Positions 1-9,124 of a DNA stretch of 18,850 bases are shown here, piece by piece (position 1 is the first letter of the stretch; each line of letters opens with the position of its first letter). The DNA comes from Bacillota bacterium. Lineage in GTDB: Bacteria > Bacillota_E > Symbiobacteriia > Symbiobacteriales > Symbiobacteriaceae. The notes under the pieces were generated by a model. It searched no databases, was not told the DNA's origin, and saw only the letters and a program-made list of their open reading frames with translations. Location: contig QGVE01000045.1 of NCBI GenBank assembly GCA_003242675.1, positions 1-18,850 of the forward strand, read 5' to 3'. Both the position numbers and the translations under genes were made by a program.

Positions 1-740
1 TCCACGCACCTGCGGTGCGAACGCCGGTACTGCACAAAGAGCGCCAGCTCCACCGCAGCCGCCACCAGGGCCGCCAGTGCGGCGAGCACGATCCCGATGA
101 GTCCCGGCCGCGCCGGCCCGGACGGCGCCGAACCGCGGCTTCCGGACGAAGCCCCGGAGCCGCCGGCCGCGGGCGGGGGCTGCGCCGGACCGGACCGCCC
201 CGGACCCGCCGAACCCTGACCGGGGGCCGCCGGCGCCGCCGCCAGCGACTCGATGCGGTCCGCCGCCGCCCGGATCGCGCCGGCGATGTCGCCCTCGGCC
301 GCCCGGGGGACGAAGGCGTCCATGATGCGGTCAACCGAGTCGGCGAACGCGCGGCCGGTCGCCTCCCGGAAGGCGGCCTGCACCGGGCCATCCTTCCAGA
401 CCCGGAAGTCCACCAGCGCCTCCTTCATGGCGATGGTGATCAGCACCGCGTCCCGCGGAACTCCGGCCAGCAGCTCGTCGGCCATCGCCTGGAAGCGGGC
501 CTCGGCGTCGGCCGGCTCCGCCCCGGCGAAGGCCTCTTCCAGGATGATCACCCGGTAGGCAAACCGGCGGCCGGACAGGTCCTCTTCCAGTCGCTCCAGC
601 TCGGCAGCGGTGAAGATCCCGGCCCGGTCGTCCACCACGCCGGACGGGCTCGTGGCCGCCGCTGCCGGCGCCGCGACCCCCAGGAGAAAGGCCATCAGGG
701 AAAGCAGCAGCACAAGCCCGCAATGCAGAGATCGCTTCAC
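1..740 (-). CDS. Secreted membrane-anchored TPM-domain protein, C-terminus cut by the window edge
   Basis: Start is GTG at 740, chosen because GAGGAGG lies 8 bases upstream; the frame stays open for 246 codons to the window edge. Residues 1-29 form a signal peptide (KR, a hydrophobic core, then an Ala-rich cleavage region). Residues 34-165 match the TPM fold (YgcG/Rv2345-like): the opening VVDDRAGIFTAAELERLEE is the typical start of that domain. A Pro/Gly/Ser/Ala linker at 168-211 leads to one transmembrane helix at 213-236 followed by a basic stretch, so the TPM domain should face the outside. TPM proteins are linked to phosphatase activity or to membrane-complex assembly; the role here is unknown. 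It is divergent from the hflX unit. I found no clear promoter for it. Confidence 0.8.
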   Translation of the reverse strand, partial: MKRSLHCGLVLLLSLMAFLLGVAAPAAAATSPSGVVDDRAGIFTAAELERLEEDLSGRRFAYRVIILEEAFAGAEPADAEARFQAMADELLAGVPRDAVLITIAMKEALVDFRVWKDGPVQAAFREATGRAFADSVDRIMDAFVPRAAEGDIAGAIRAAADRIESLAAAPAAPGQGSAGPGRSGPAQPPPAAGGSGASSGSRGSAPSGPARPGLIGIVLAALAALVAAAVELALFVQYRRSHRRCV

Positions 741-879
741 CGCGGTCGCCTCCTCGTCCGCAATGCATTCGCCGGGTGCCGCCGATGCACCTGCGCGTCT
801 AAAAGAGCATGCGGCGGGCTCAGGAGGTTCGGCCGACCAAGGCACTGCCAGAGCCAGATGCCGGTCCGGCCCGGGTGCG

Positions 880-909
880 TTGACTTGGATTCCTCCTGAA
901 CGGTACAAT
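880..909 (+). promoter_or_regulatory. Sigma-A type promoter of the hflX unit
   Basis: TTGACT (880-885) and TACAAT (904-909) are separated by 18 bases, close to consensus at both boxes and rare in such GC-rich DNA. Transcription would start near 916, only about 10 bases before the SD site of the small upstream ORF. Confidence 0.8.
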
Positions 910-940
910 AGACCCAGACTTCGCTGAGGAGGGGTCAGCT

Positions 941-1012
941 TTGGCAGTGATTGCGGTGCGCCTCCGCGTCAGGATCCCCATACGCATGTCCCCTCCGGCG
1001 CGCCCTCGGTAG
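941..1012 (+). CDS. 23-residue Arg-rich leader peptide upstream of hflX
   Basis: A TTG start at 941 follows GAGGAGGGG (926-934) with a 6-base gap, and the frame closes at TAG 1010-1012. This SD site is the first one after the promoter, and hflX has its own SD and start 150 bases further on. The peptide has seven Arg and no acidic residue; residues 7-11 read RLRVR, two overlapping Arg-X-Arg motifs, and residues 18-19 are Pro-Pro. Arg-X-Arg is the known macrolide-dependent arrest motif of erm leader peptides such as ErmDL. I infer a regulatory leader rather than a functional protein. The alternative is chance, since Arg codons are common in GC-rich DNA. Confidence 0.55.
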   Translation: MAVIAVRLRVRIPIRMSPPARPR

Positions 1013-1038
1013 CGGTGCCTGGCGGATGTTGATCACGC

Positions 1039-1065
1039 GGCCGCGGCCCCGGTGGGGCTGCGGCC
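1039..1065 (+). promoter_or_regulatory. GC-rich hairpin, candidate attenuator between leader ORF and hflX
   Basis: Arms 1039-1050 and 1054-1065 pair over 12 bp with one G-U pair and a 3-base loop. The hairpin is followed by TTCGCGTTTCTC, a mediocre U-rich tract. It begins 27 bases after the leader stop codon and lies well before the hflX SD site (1147-1154). A second small hairpin (CCCGGG arms at 1092-1097 and 1107-1112) follows. Position and shape fit a premature terminator or a translation-sensitive fold; the weak U tract makes termination uncertain. Confidence 0.45.
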
Positions 1066-1162
1066 TTCGCGTTTCTCCGCGCCCTGGCCCGCCCGGGTCC
1101 GGGTTGCCCGGGAGCGCGCCGGAGAGTCGGAACCCACTTCGGGAACGGAGGTGGCCGCTGAG

Positions 1163-2446
1163 ATGATGGAACCCGAACGGAGCAGCCGCCGGCCGACGGC
1201 CTTCCTGGTGGCGCTGGATCTGCCCGCCGCGCGCCGCGGCGGGTGGACCGCCGACGAGTCGCTGGACGAGCTGGAGCGGCTGGTCGACACGGCCGGCGCC
1301 GTGGTCGTCGGCCGTGAGACCCAGAGCCGGCAGGCGCCCGACGTCGCCACCTACATCGGCCGGGGCAAGGCCGAGGAGATCGAGCTCCTCCGCCGGGAGC
1401 TGAACTTCGACTTCGTGATCTTCGACGACGAGCTCACCCCGGTGCAGCAGCGCAACCTGGAGAAGATCATCGACTGCCAGGTGCTGGACCGCACCGCGGT
1501 GATCCTGGACATCTTCGCGCTGCGGGCCCGCACCCGGGAGGCCAAGGTGCAGGTGGAGCTGGCCCAGCTGGCCTATCGCCTCCCGCGCCTCACCGGGAAG
1601 GGCGTCGAGCTCTCCCGCCAGGCCGGATCCGCGGGGACGATCTTCAGCCGCGGCCCGGGCGAGACCAAGCTGGAGGTGGACCGGCGGCGCATCCGCGACC
1701 GGATGGCCGCCCTCCGGCGGGAGCTGGCGGAGATCCGGGCGCACCGGGACCGGCTGCGGGCCGAGCGGAAGGAGTCCGGCGTGCCGGTGGTCGCCCTCAC
1801 CGGCTACACCAACGCGGGCAAGTCGACCCTGCACCGCGCCCTGGCCGGCTCCGACGTCCTGGCCGAGGACCGGCTGTTCGCCACCCTGGACGCCACGACC
1901 CGCCGGGTGGAGCCGCCGGACGGCGAGCCCTACCTGCTGGTGGACACCGTCGGCTTCATCCACAAGCTCCCGCACCACCTGGTCGCGGCGTTCCGCTCCA
2001 CCTTGGAGGAGGTGAACGAGGCCGACCTGCTCCTGCACGTGGTCGACGCCACCCACGCCAAGCGGGCCGAGCAGATGGCAACGGTGCACCGGGTGCTGGA
2101 GGAACTGGGGGCGGGCGGGAAGCCGACCCTGGTGGTGTACAACAAGATCGACCTCCTGGACCCGGCGGAGGTGGAGCACCTGCTCCGGGAGACCCCCGGC
2201 GCGGTGGCCGTGGCCGCGGCCCGGGGTTGGAACCTGGACGAGCTGCAGGCGGCCATCCAGCAGGCCCTCCGGGAGCGGCGGGCGGTGCTGGAGGTCGTCA
2301 TCCCCTACGCCAAGTCGGCCTGGCTGGCGTGGGTCCACGAGCGGGGGCGGGTGCTGGCCGAGGAGCACCGGGAGGACGGCACCTTCGTCCGGGTGGAGCT
2401 GGAAAAGGGGCTCGCAGCCCGTCTGCGGGCGGCCGTGGCCGAGTAA
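1163..2446 (+). CDS. hflX: GTPase HflX, ribosome-splitting/rescue factor
   Basis: This 427-residue protein has the full HflX architecture. The N-terminal HflX domain (about 12-190) carries the family signatures DRTAVILDIFALRARTREAK (109-128) and GPGETKLEVDRR (164-175). The G domain follows: G1 GYTNAGKS (214-221), G3 DTVG (261-264), G4 NKID (327-330). G5 is degenerate (VAAARG instead of a Ser-Ala motif), which is tolerated in this family. HflX binds 50S subunits, splits stalled 70S ribosomes and hydrolyses GTP; some homologues give macrolide/lincosamide resistance. The start is ATG 1163 because GGAGGTGG (1147-1154) sits 8 bases upstream; the frame is open further up to GTG 1052, but that stretch looks like leader DNA. 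It is expressed from the promoter at 880, behind the leader ORF. Confidence 0.95.
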   Translation: MMEPERSSRRPTAFLVALDLPAARRGGWTADESLDELERLVDTAGAVVVGRETQSRQAPDVATYIGRGKAEEIELLRRELNFDFVIFDDELTPVQQRNLEKIIDCQVLDRTAVILDIFALRARTREAKVQVELAQLAYRLPRLTGKGVELSRQAGSAGTIFSRGPGETKLEVDRRRIRDRMAALRRELAEIRAHRDRLRAERKESGVPVVALTGYTNAGKSTLHRALAGSDVLAEDRLFATLDATTRRVEPPDGEPYLLVDTVGFIHKLPHHLVAAFRSTLEEVNEADLLLHVVDATHAKRAEQMATVHRVLEELGAGGKPTLVVYNKIDLLDPAEVEHLLRETPGAVAVAAARGWNLDELQAAIQQALRERRAVLEVVIPYAKSAWLAWVHERGRVLAEEHREDGTFVRVELEKGLAARLRAAVAE

Positions 2447-2460
2447 CGCAGGCACAAACT

Positions 2461-2486
2461 GACCCGGGGCCTCGCAGCCCCGGGTC
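2461..2486. terminator. Hairpin between convergent hflX and monooxygenase genes
   Basis: Perfect 10-bp stem, arms 2461-2470 and 2477-2486, loop CTCGCA. It sits exactly in the 46-base gap between two convergent stop codons, so it can serve both strands. Neither side has a real U tract, so it may act as a 3'-end stabiliser or a weak terminator. Confidence 0.65.
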
Positions 2487-2492
2487 TGCGCG

Positions 2493-4121
<1,629 letters not shown>

Positions 4122-5057
4122 CTACTGCGTGGCGAAGGCCAGGCGCAGCTGGGCCGCGGCGTCCTCCACCGCCTGCCGGCCGGCCGGCAGGACCCCGAGC
4201 AGGGTGAAGAAGCCGTGGATCTGGCCCAGGTACCGCTTCAGGGTGACCGTATTGCCGGCCTCCGCCAGCTTCCGGGCGTAGGCCTCGCCCTCGTCCCGCA
4301 GCGGGTCATACTCGGCGGTGATGACGAAAGCCGGGGGAAGGTTGGAGGCGTCCGCCACCTGCAGCGGCGAGGCCCGCCAGTCCTTGCCGTCCGCGTCGCT
4401 GTTCAGGTAGTGGTTCCAGAACCACCGCATCATTTCGGTGGTCAGGAAGTAATCCGTCCCGTTCTCCTGGTAGGACGGGGTCTCGAAGTTGTGGTCGGTA
4501 ACCGGGTAGACCAGCACCTGGCAGGCCAGCTGCGGGAAGCCCTTGTCCCGGGCCATGAGCGAGACCACCGCGGCCAGGTTGCCGCCGGCGCTGTCGCCGG
4601 CCACCGCGATCCGGCGCGGGTCCCCGCCGATGGCGCGGGCGTTCTCGGCGACCCAGACGGTGGCCGCGTAGCAGTCCTCCGCGGCCGCCGGAAACTTGTG
4701 CTCCGGCGCCAGCCGGTAATCCACCGACACCACCACGGCCCCGGCGCGACGGGCGAGCAGCGCGCAGGTGGCGTGCACGGTGTTCGGGCTGCCGATCACC
4801 CAGCCGCCCCCGTGGAAGTAGACCACCACCGGGAACGGCCCGGCCCCGGCCGGCGTGTAGATCCGGACCGGGATCTCCCCCGCGGGCCCGGGGATCGTCC
4901 GGTCCACGACGCTGGCCACCGGCTCCGCCTCGCCGCCCAGGGCCGCCAGCTGCTCCAGCGTCTGCCTGGCCTCCACCGGCGTGAGCTCGTTGATGGCCGG
5001 GCCCCCCGTCTCAGCCAGCTGCTTCAGGAACGCCTCCGCCTCTTTCGCCAGCGGCAT
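4122..5057 (-). CDS. HSL-family alpha/beta hydrolase (carboxylesterase)
   Basis: A 311-residue esterase of the hormone-sensitive-lipase family (bacterial family IV). The oxyanion-hole motif HGGG is at 82-85, the nucleophile elbow GDSAGG at 154-159 (Ser156), Asp251 in DPLRDE and His281 in GQIHGFF complete the triad. The N-terminal 50 residues form the helical cap typical of the family. No signal peptide is present, so it is cytoplasmic. The start is ATG 5057, with GGAGAGGGG a few bases upstream. It precedes the Baeyer-Villiger gene in the same operon, which suggests it hydrolyses the ester that the monooxygenase makes; this is inference from context. I did not find a convincing promoter for the operon in 5058-5160. 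Confidence 0.93.
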   Translation of the reverse strand: MPLAKEAEAFLKQLAETGGPAINELTPVEARQTLEQLAALGGEAEPVASVVDRTIPGPAGEIPVRIYTPAGAGPFPVVVYFHGGGWVIGSPNTVHATCALLARRAGAVVVSVDYRLAPEHKFPAAAEDCYAATVWVAENARAIGGDPRRIAVAGDSAGGNLAAVVSLMARDKGFPQLACQVLVYPVTDHNFETPSYQENGTDYFLTTEMMRWFWNHYLNSDADGKDWRASPLQVADASNLPPAFVITAEYDPLRDEGEAYARKLAEAGNTVTLKRYLGQIHGFFTLLGVLPAGRQAVEDAAAQLRLAFATQ

Positions 5058-5161
5058 GAATCCCCTCTCCTTTCTCCTCCGTCGTCAGGCGCTTGGTGGA
5101 CACGCCCGGTACATGGATATGGCCTGGCAACCGCGGAAATTCATGGGAACCGCCGGCGACT

Positions 5162-5190
5162 TTGACCGTTCCGCAGCCCGGACTTATACT
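5162..5190 (+). promoter_or_regulatory. Sigma-A type promoter of the histidine phosphatase gene
   Basis: TTGACC (5162-5167) and TATACT (5185-5190) with a 17-base spacer, near-consensus. The predicted start site near 5197 gives a short leader of about 30 bases to the GTG at 5226. Confidence 0.8.
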
Positions 5191-5225
5191 TGAACTATGC
5201 AACGATCCGGGGAAGGAGCATCCGC

Positions 5226-6131
5226 GTGAAGACCTACATCGCCCTCGTCCGCCATGGGGTGACCGACTGGAACTACGAAGGCCGCGCCCAGGGACAGGCG
5301 GACATCCCGCTCAACGCCGAGGGGGAACGCCAGGCCGAGGCGGTCGCCGCGCGCCTTGCGACCGAGCGGTGGGACGCCGTCTACAGCAGCGACCTGGCCC
5401 GCGCCCGGGCCACCGCCGAGGCGATCTGCCGGCGCACCGGCTGCGCGCTGATCACCGACGCGCGGCTCCGGGAGCGCCACATGGGCCCGGCCGAGGGCAT
5501 GACCGCCGCCGAGCGGGAAGCGCTGTGGCCCGGCCTCCGCCTCAGCGAGATCCCGGGCGTGGAGTCGGACGAGGCGCTCGCCCGGCGCGCGGTGGAGGTC
5601 CTGACGGACATCGCCCGCCGCCACCCCGGCCAGCGGATCATCGTCGTCTCCCACGGGGCCATCCTCAACCGGTTCCTGCAGGCGGCGGCGCAGGCGGAGC
5701 CGGTGAACTACCGCAACACCGGGATCAGCCCCGTGGTCTGGGACGGCCAGCGGTTCCACCCGGCCGGCGAACACGACTACCGTCACCTGCTGGTCGACGG
5801 GGTTGAGTACGACGGCGCGCTGTCCCGGCTGATCCACCATGCCCGCTCGGAAGGGCTGCCCGGCCTTCCGCTGCCGCCCGAGAAGGCCGCGCTCCTCCTG
5901 CGCTACTCCTCGGCGGTGGACGCGGCATGGGTCGACGACCGGCTCGTGGGGTACATCCGGGCCTTCACGGACCGGGTCCGGTTCGGCTACATCGACCTGC
6001 TCTACACCGCCCCCGGCTACGGCCGCGCGGCCGAGGTGATGCGCCGGCGCATCGCCGAGCGCTACCCGGGGGTGCGCTTCGAGCTGATCACCGGCGCGTT
6101 CGCCCGGGCGGGCGAGGCCACCGGCGCCTGA
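5226..6131 (+). CDS. Histidine phosphatase (PGM-like) fused to a GNAT-like domain
   Basis: The 301-residue protein starts at GTG 5226, 7 bases after GGGGAAGGAG; a TTG at 5190 is in frame but overlaps the -10 box. Residues 1-195 are a histidine phosphatase: LVRHG with the phospho-acceptor His10, Arg59/Arg61 in the DLARARAT segment, acid Glu90, and SHGA with His143. Such proteins dephosphorylate small phosphometabolites, as CobC or GpmB-like enzymes do; the substrate is unknown. Residues about 225-293 look like the core of a GNAT acetyltransferase (a DDRLVGYIRAFTD strand pair, then LLYTAPGYGRAAEVM, then ERYPGVRFELI). The acetyl-CoA loop, usually Q/R-x-x-G-x-G/A, is shortened, so activity is doubtful. 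It is monocistronic, with a promoter before and a hairpin after it. Confidence 0.88.
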   Translation: MKTYIALVRHGVTDWNYEGRAQGQADIPLNAEGERQAEAVAARLATERWDAVYSSDLARARATAEAICRRTGCALITDARLRERHMGPAEGMTAAEREALWPGLRLSEIPGVESDEALARRAVEVLTDIARRHPGQRIIVVSHGAILNRFLQAAAQAEPVNYRNTGISPVVWDGQRFHPAGEHDYRHLLVDGVEYDGALSRLIHHARSEGLPGLPLPPEKAALLLRYSSAVDAAWVDDRLVGYIRAFTDRVRFGYIDLLYTAPGYGRAAEVMRRRIAERYPGVRFELITGAFARAGEATGA

Positions 6132-6451
6132 AGCGGTGCGTCCATCCGGGCGGACGAGGCCGCAACGCGCCTGCACAGGAGCGGCGGGCCCCGGGCTCCG
6201 GCGGCCGCCCGAACCTGCGCCCGTGCCCTGGCGTCTAACTGCCGGAGCCGGGGCGCCGGAGCGGGCCCAGTGGGCATCCTGCTGACGCGAAGAACCCCGG
6301 AGCGCTCCGGGGTTCTTCGGCCTGGAGCCCGCGTTTTCCGTCCCCGGGCGGGCCCGCAGGCGCCCGACGCCTGAGGGACAGGCCGCGCCGGAGCGACTGC
6401 CCGCCGGCACCGCAGATCCACATTCACGACACACGAAGGAGGTGGGGCCCC
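6132..6451. other. 320-base gap between phosphatase and class A PBP genes
   Basis: It holds the perfect palindrome at 6288-6319 and the SD site AAGGAGGTGG before the PBP start at 6452. I looked for a promoter, a T-box motif and a small ORF with SD; none is convincing. The PBP promoter is therefore not located. Confidence 0.6.
6288..6319. terminator. Perfect 32-base palindrome, terminator of the phosphatase gene
   Basis: Arms 6288-6303 and 6304-6319 are exact reverse complements with no spacer (a 4-base loop would form in RNA). The core CCCCGGAGCGCTCCGGGG is flanked by GAAGAA and TTCTTC, giving a short U-rich end in either direction. It lies 156 bases after the phosphatase stop. Confidence 0.6.
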
Positions 6452-9028
6452 GTGGCGCATCCCACCCGCACCCATCGGCACACTGCACGCTTCTGGATCC
6501 GCCGCATCGCCGGAGGGGCGGCCCTGCTCGTCGCCCTCTGGCTGCTCTACTGCGTCGGATCGGCCGCCTACCTCTTCACCAAGCTGCCCGCCTCCGGCCT
6601 GCAGCCCGGCAGGCCGTCCATGGTCTACGCCTTCGACGGCAGCGAGATCGGGCCGCTCACCGGCGACGTCTACCGGGTGCCGGTGGACCTGAGCGAGCTG
6701 CCGGACTACGTTCCCCAGGCCTTCGTCGCCTCGGAGGACATCCGCTTCTACCAGCATCACGGGGTCGACCTGCGGGGGATCGCCCGCGCGCTGGTGACCA
6801 ACCTCCGGGCGCGGGGCATCGTCGAGGGCGGGAGCACCATCACCCAGCAGGTGGTGAAGAACACCTTCCTGACCCCGCAACAGAGCCTGACGCGCAAGGT
6901 GCAGGAGGCCGTGCTGGCCCTGCTGCTGGAGACCCGGTTGGAGAAGGACGAGATCCTGAGCCTCTACCTGAACCAGCTCTACATGGGCCACGGCACCTAC
7001 GGCGTCGGGGCCGCGGCCCAGCTCTACTTCAACAAGGACGCCCGCGACCTGACCGTGGGCGAGGCGGCGACCCTGGCGGGCATCGCCCCCGCGCCCGAGC
7101 GCCTGAGCCCGCTCCGGGACCCCGAGGCCGCGCGGGTCCGGCGCGACCTCGTGCTCGACCGGATGGTCGTCGCCGGCTACCTCACGCCGGAGGAGGCCGC
7201 GGCCGAGAAGGCCGCGCCGCTCCAGGTGGTCCAGGGGGACCTGGACCTGCAGAACCCCTACCCCTGGTACATGGACGCGGTGCGGGCGGAGCTCCTGGAG
7301 CGCTACGGCCTGGACGCCCAGGCCGTCGCGCTGATGGGGCTGGAGATCCACACCGGCCTGGATCCGGTCATGCAGGCGGAGGCCGAGAGGCGGCTGGCCG
7401 CCCGCATCTTCCCGGCCCACACGCCCGACGGCGTGGAGGCGGCGTTCGCCGCGGTCGATCCCCGCACGGGCGCGATCCGGGCCCTGGTCGGCGGGCGGGA
7501 GTACCCGCCGGGCGGCGGGCTGAACCGGGCCACCCACGGCCGCATCTCGCCGGGGTCGGTGCTGAAGCCCGTCCTCGTCTACGCCCCGGCCATCGAGTAT
7601 GAGGGGCTGACCCCCGACAGCATCATCGTCGACGAGCCCATCGACGTAGGCGGCTGGAGGCCGCAGAACTGGGACCACCAGTTCCGGGGCGAGGTGACGC
7701 TGCGGGAGGCGGCCCGCCTCTCGCTCAACATCCCGGCGATCAAGCTGCTGGACGAGGTCGGGGTGGAGCGGGCCAAGGCGTTCGCGGAGCGGCTGGGCAT
7801 CCGCTTCGCCGAGGCCGACCGCGACCTGACCCTCGCCCTGGGGGCCATGGCCGAGGGGGTGAGCCCCCTGGACATGGCGGGGGCCTACCAGGCCTTTGCC
7901 AACGGCGGCGTCTACCGGGAGCCGCACACGATCACCCGGGTGGTCGCGGACGGCCGCGTGCTGCGCGGGCGCGCGCCCGTCTCCCGCCGGGCCATGAGCC
8001 CCCGGACGGCGTACCTGGTCACGGACATCCTAAAGACCGTCGTCACCCAGGGGACGGGCACCGGCGCTCACATCGGCCGGCCCATGGCGGGCAAGACCGG
8101 CTCGGTGGAGCTGCCCCGGGACCCCGCCTTCGCAGGGCTCTCGGGCAACAGCGCCGCCTGGTTCGTGGGCTACACCCCCGACGTGGCGGCCAGCGTGTGG
8201 GTCGGCTATGACCAGATCGACCCCGAGCACTACCTGCCGCCGGACGTGAACGGCTCCACCTACCCGTCGATGCTCTGGCGGCAGATCGTGGGCACGGCCC
8301 TGGCAGGACGGCCCGTCCTCGACTTCCCCGGGCCGGACGGCGGCCCGCCCGTGCTGGTGGAGGCGCCGGCCCCCGCGCGGCCGCAGCAGCCGGCCGAACC
8401 CGAGCCGCCCGCGGAGCCGGAGCCGCCGGCCCTGCCGCGGGTCACCGGCCTGACCGCCGCGCCGGGCCCGCAGCCCGGATCCGTCAACCTGACGTGGCAG
8501 ACGGAGGGCGGAAACGTCCCCGCGGAGAACCTCCGGTTCCTCATCCTGCGGTCCACCGCGCCGGACGCCCCCGCGGACGGGGCAGCTCTCGCCGTGGTGG
8601 ACGCTCCCCCCTTCCTGGACGTGCTGCTTCAGCCCGGCACCTACTACTACCGGGTGGCGGCCGTGGACCTCTCGTCGGGCGCGACGGGCGAACCGTCGGA
8701 GCCGATCGCCGTGGAGGTGCGGATCGAGGAGCCCGGCGACGGCGGCGAGCCGGACGAGGGCGGCGAACCGGGGAACGGCGAACCGCCGGACGTGGGCGGC
8801 GAACCCGGGGATGACGGCGGAACCGGTGAGCCGGGAGAGGGCGGAGAGCCCGTCGAGGGTGGACCCGGTGAGCCGGGGGATGGCGGAACGCCCGTCGATG
8901 GCGGACCCGGGGAGCCCGGGGATGGCGGTGAACCCGGCGGCGGGCCCGGGGATCGCGGCGAACCGGGCGACGGCGGGTCCGGCGGGGAGGAGCGGCCACA
9001 GCCGGGCCACGCCGGTACGGGGAACTGA
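6452..9028 (+). CDS. Class A penicillin-binding protein (PBP1A type) with FN3 domain and Gly/Glu/Pro tail
   Basis: An 858-residue bifunctional peptidoglycan synthase. The GTG start follows AAGGAGGTGG. A membrane anchor spans about 20-43. The GT51 glycosyltransferase (about 60-235) has Glu95 in SEDIRFYQHHG and Glu125 in EGGSTITQQ. The transpeptidase (about 325-600) has SVLK (Ser369 to Lys372), SLN (424-426) and KTG (548-550), so both activities look intact. A Pro/Glu linker (635-660) precedes one fibronectin type III domain (about 662-757). The last 100 residues are Gly, Glu, Asp and Pro in loose GGEP repeats. The protein polymerises and cross-links peptidoglycan outside the membrane. It is monocistronic and ends at a strong terminator. 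Confidence 0.95.
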   Translation: MAHPTRTHRHTARFWIRRIAGGAALLVALWLLYCVGSAAYLFTKLPASGLQPGRPSMVYAFDGSEIGPLTGDVYRVPVDLSELPDYVPQAFVASEDIRFYQHHGVDLRGIARALVTNLRARGIVEGGSTITQQVVKNTFLTPQQSLTRKVQEAVLALLLETRLEKDEILSLYLNQLYMGHGTYGVGAAAQLYFNKDARDLTVGEAATLAGIAPAPERLSPLRDPEAARVRRDLVLDRMVVAGYLTPEEAAAEKAAPLQVVQGDLDLQNPYPWYMDAVRAELLERYGLDAQAVALMGLEIHTGLDPVMQAEAERRLAARIFPAHTPDGVEAAFAAVDPRTGAIRALVGGREYPPGGGLNRATHGRISPGSVLKPVLVYAPAIEYEGLTPDSIIVDEPIDVGGWRPQNWDHQFRGEVTLREAARLSLNIPAIKLLDEVGVERAKAFAERLGIRFAEADRDLTLALGAMAEGVSPLDMAGAYQAFANGGVYREPHTITRVVADGRVLRGRAPVSRRAMSPRTAYLVTDILKTVVTQGTGTGAHIGRPMAGKTGSVELPRDPAFAGLSGNSAAWFVGYTPDVAASVWVGYDQIDPEHYLPPDVNGSTYPSMLWRQIVGTALAGRPVLDFPGPDGGPPVLVEAPAPARPQQPAEPEPPAEPEPPALPRVTGLTAAPGPQPGSVNLTWQTEGGNVPAENLRFLILRSTAPDAPADGAALAVVDAPPFLDVLLQPGTYYYRVAAVDLSSGATGEPSEPIAVEVRIEEPGDGGEPDEGGEPGNGEPPDVGGEPGDDGGTGEPGEGGEPVEGGPGEPGDGGTPVDGGPGEPGDGGEPGGGPGDRGEPGDGGSGGEERPQPGHAGTGN
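8729..9025 (+). repeat. Degenerate Gly-Glu-Pro coding repeat, PBP C-terminal tail
   Basis: From residue 760 on, the PBP reads as imperfect copies of GDGGEP, GEPGDGG and DGGPGEP, with no hydrophobic core except scattered Val. At DNA level short units such as GGCGGCGAACC and CCCGGGGATGGCGG recur with drift. The stretch is acidic and should be extended outside the cell. Confidence 0.8.
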
Positions 9029-9086
9029 TCCGCCGACAGCGTTCCGGCAGCGCCGCCGGCCGCCGGCCCCGGCGGGCCGGCGCGCG

Positions 9087-9119
9087 AAAGGCCACCGCAT
9101 CGTGCGGTGGCCTTTTCCT
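9087..9119. terminator. Bidirectional intrinsic terminator between PBP and nitroreductase genes
   Basis: Arms 9087-9099 and 9103-9115 form a perfect 13-bp stem with loop TCG. On the + strand it runs into CCTTTTCCTCTTCTTC, and on the - strand into CCTTTCGCG. A second GC-only hairpin (arms 9061-9068 and 9075-9082) precedes it. It serves the PBP gene and the convergent nitroreductase gene. Confidence 0.9.
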
Positions 9120-9124
9120 CTTCT

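Noticed and set aside
935..2455. 506-codon - strand frame opposite hflX
   Set aside because: Antisense shadow of hflX, with no SD and no recognisable domain.
5100..5160. Operator made of two AACCGC copies about 20 bases apart between the divergent esterase and phosphatase genes
   Set aside because: Six-base matches in GC-rich DNA are likely by chance and do not form a symmetrical site.
6132..6451. T-box or other riboswitch in the long gap before the PBP gene
   Set aside because: No T-box consensus and no other recognised aptamer core; only the palindrome is clear.
6062..7927. 621-codon - strand frame across the phosphatase 3' end and PBP gene
   Set aside because: It crosses a terminator palindrome and an intergenic gap and is antisense to conserved GT51 motifs.
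8729..9025. Possible CRISPR-like or tandem repeat array
   Set aside because: The repeats are degenerate, in frame and part of the PBP coding sequence; there are no constant repeats with unique spacers.
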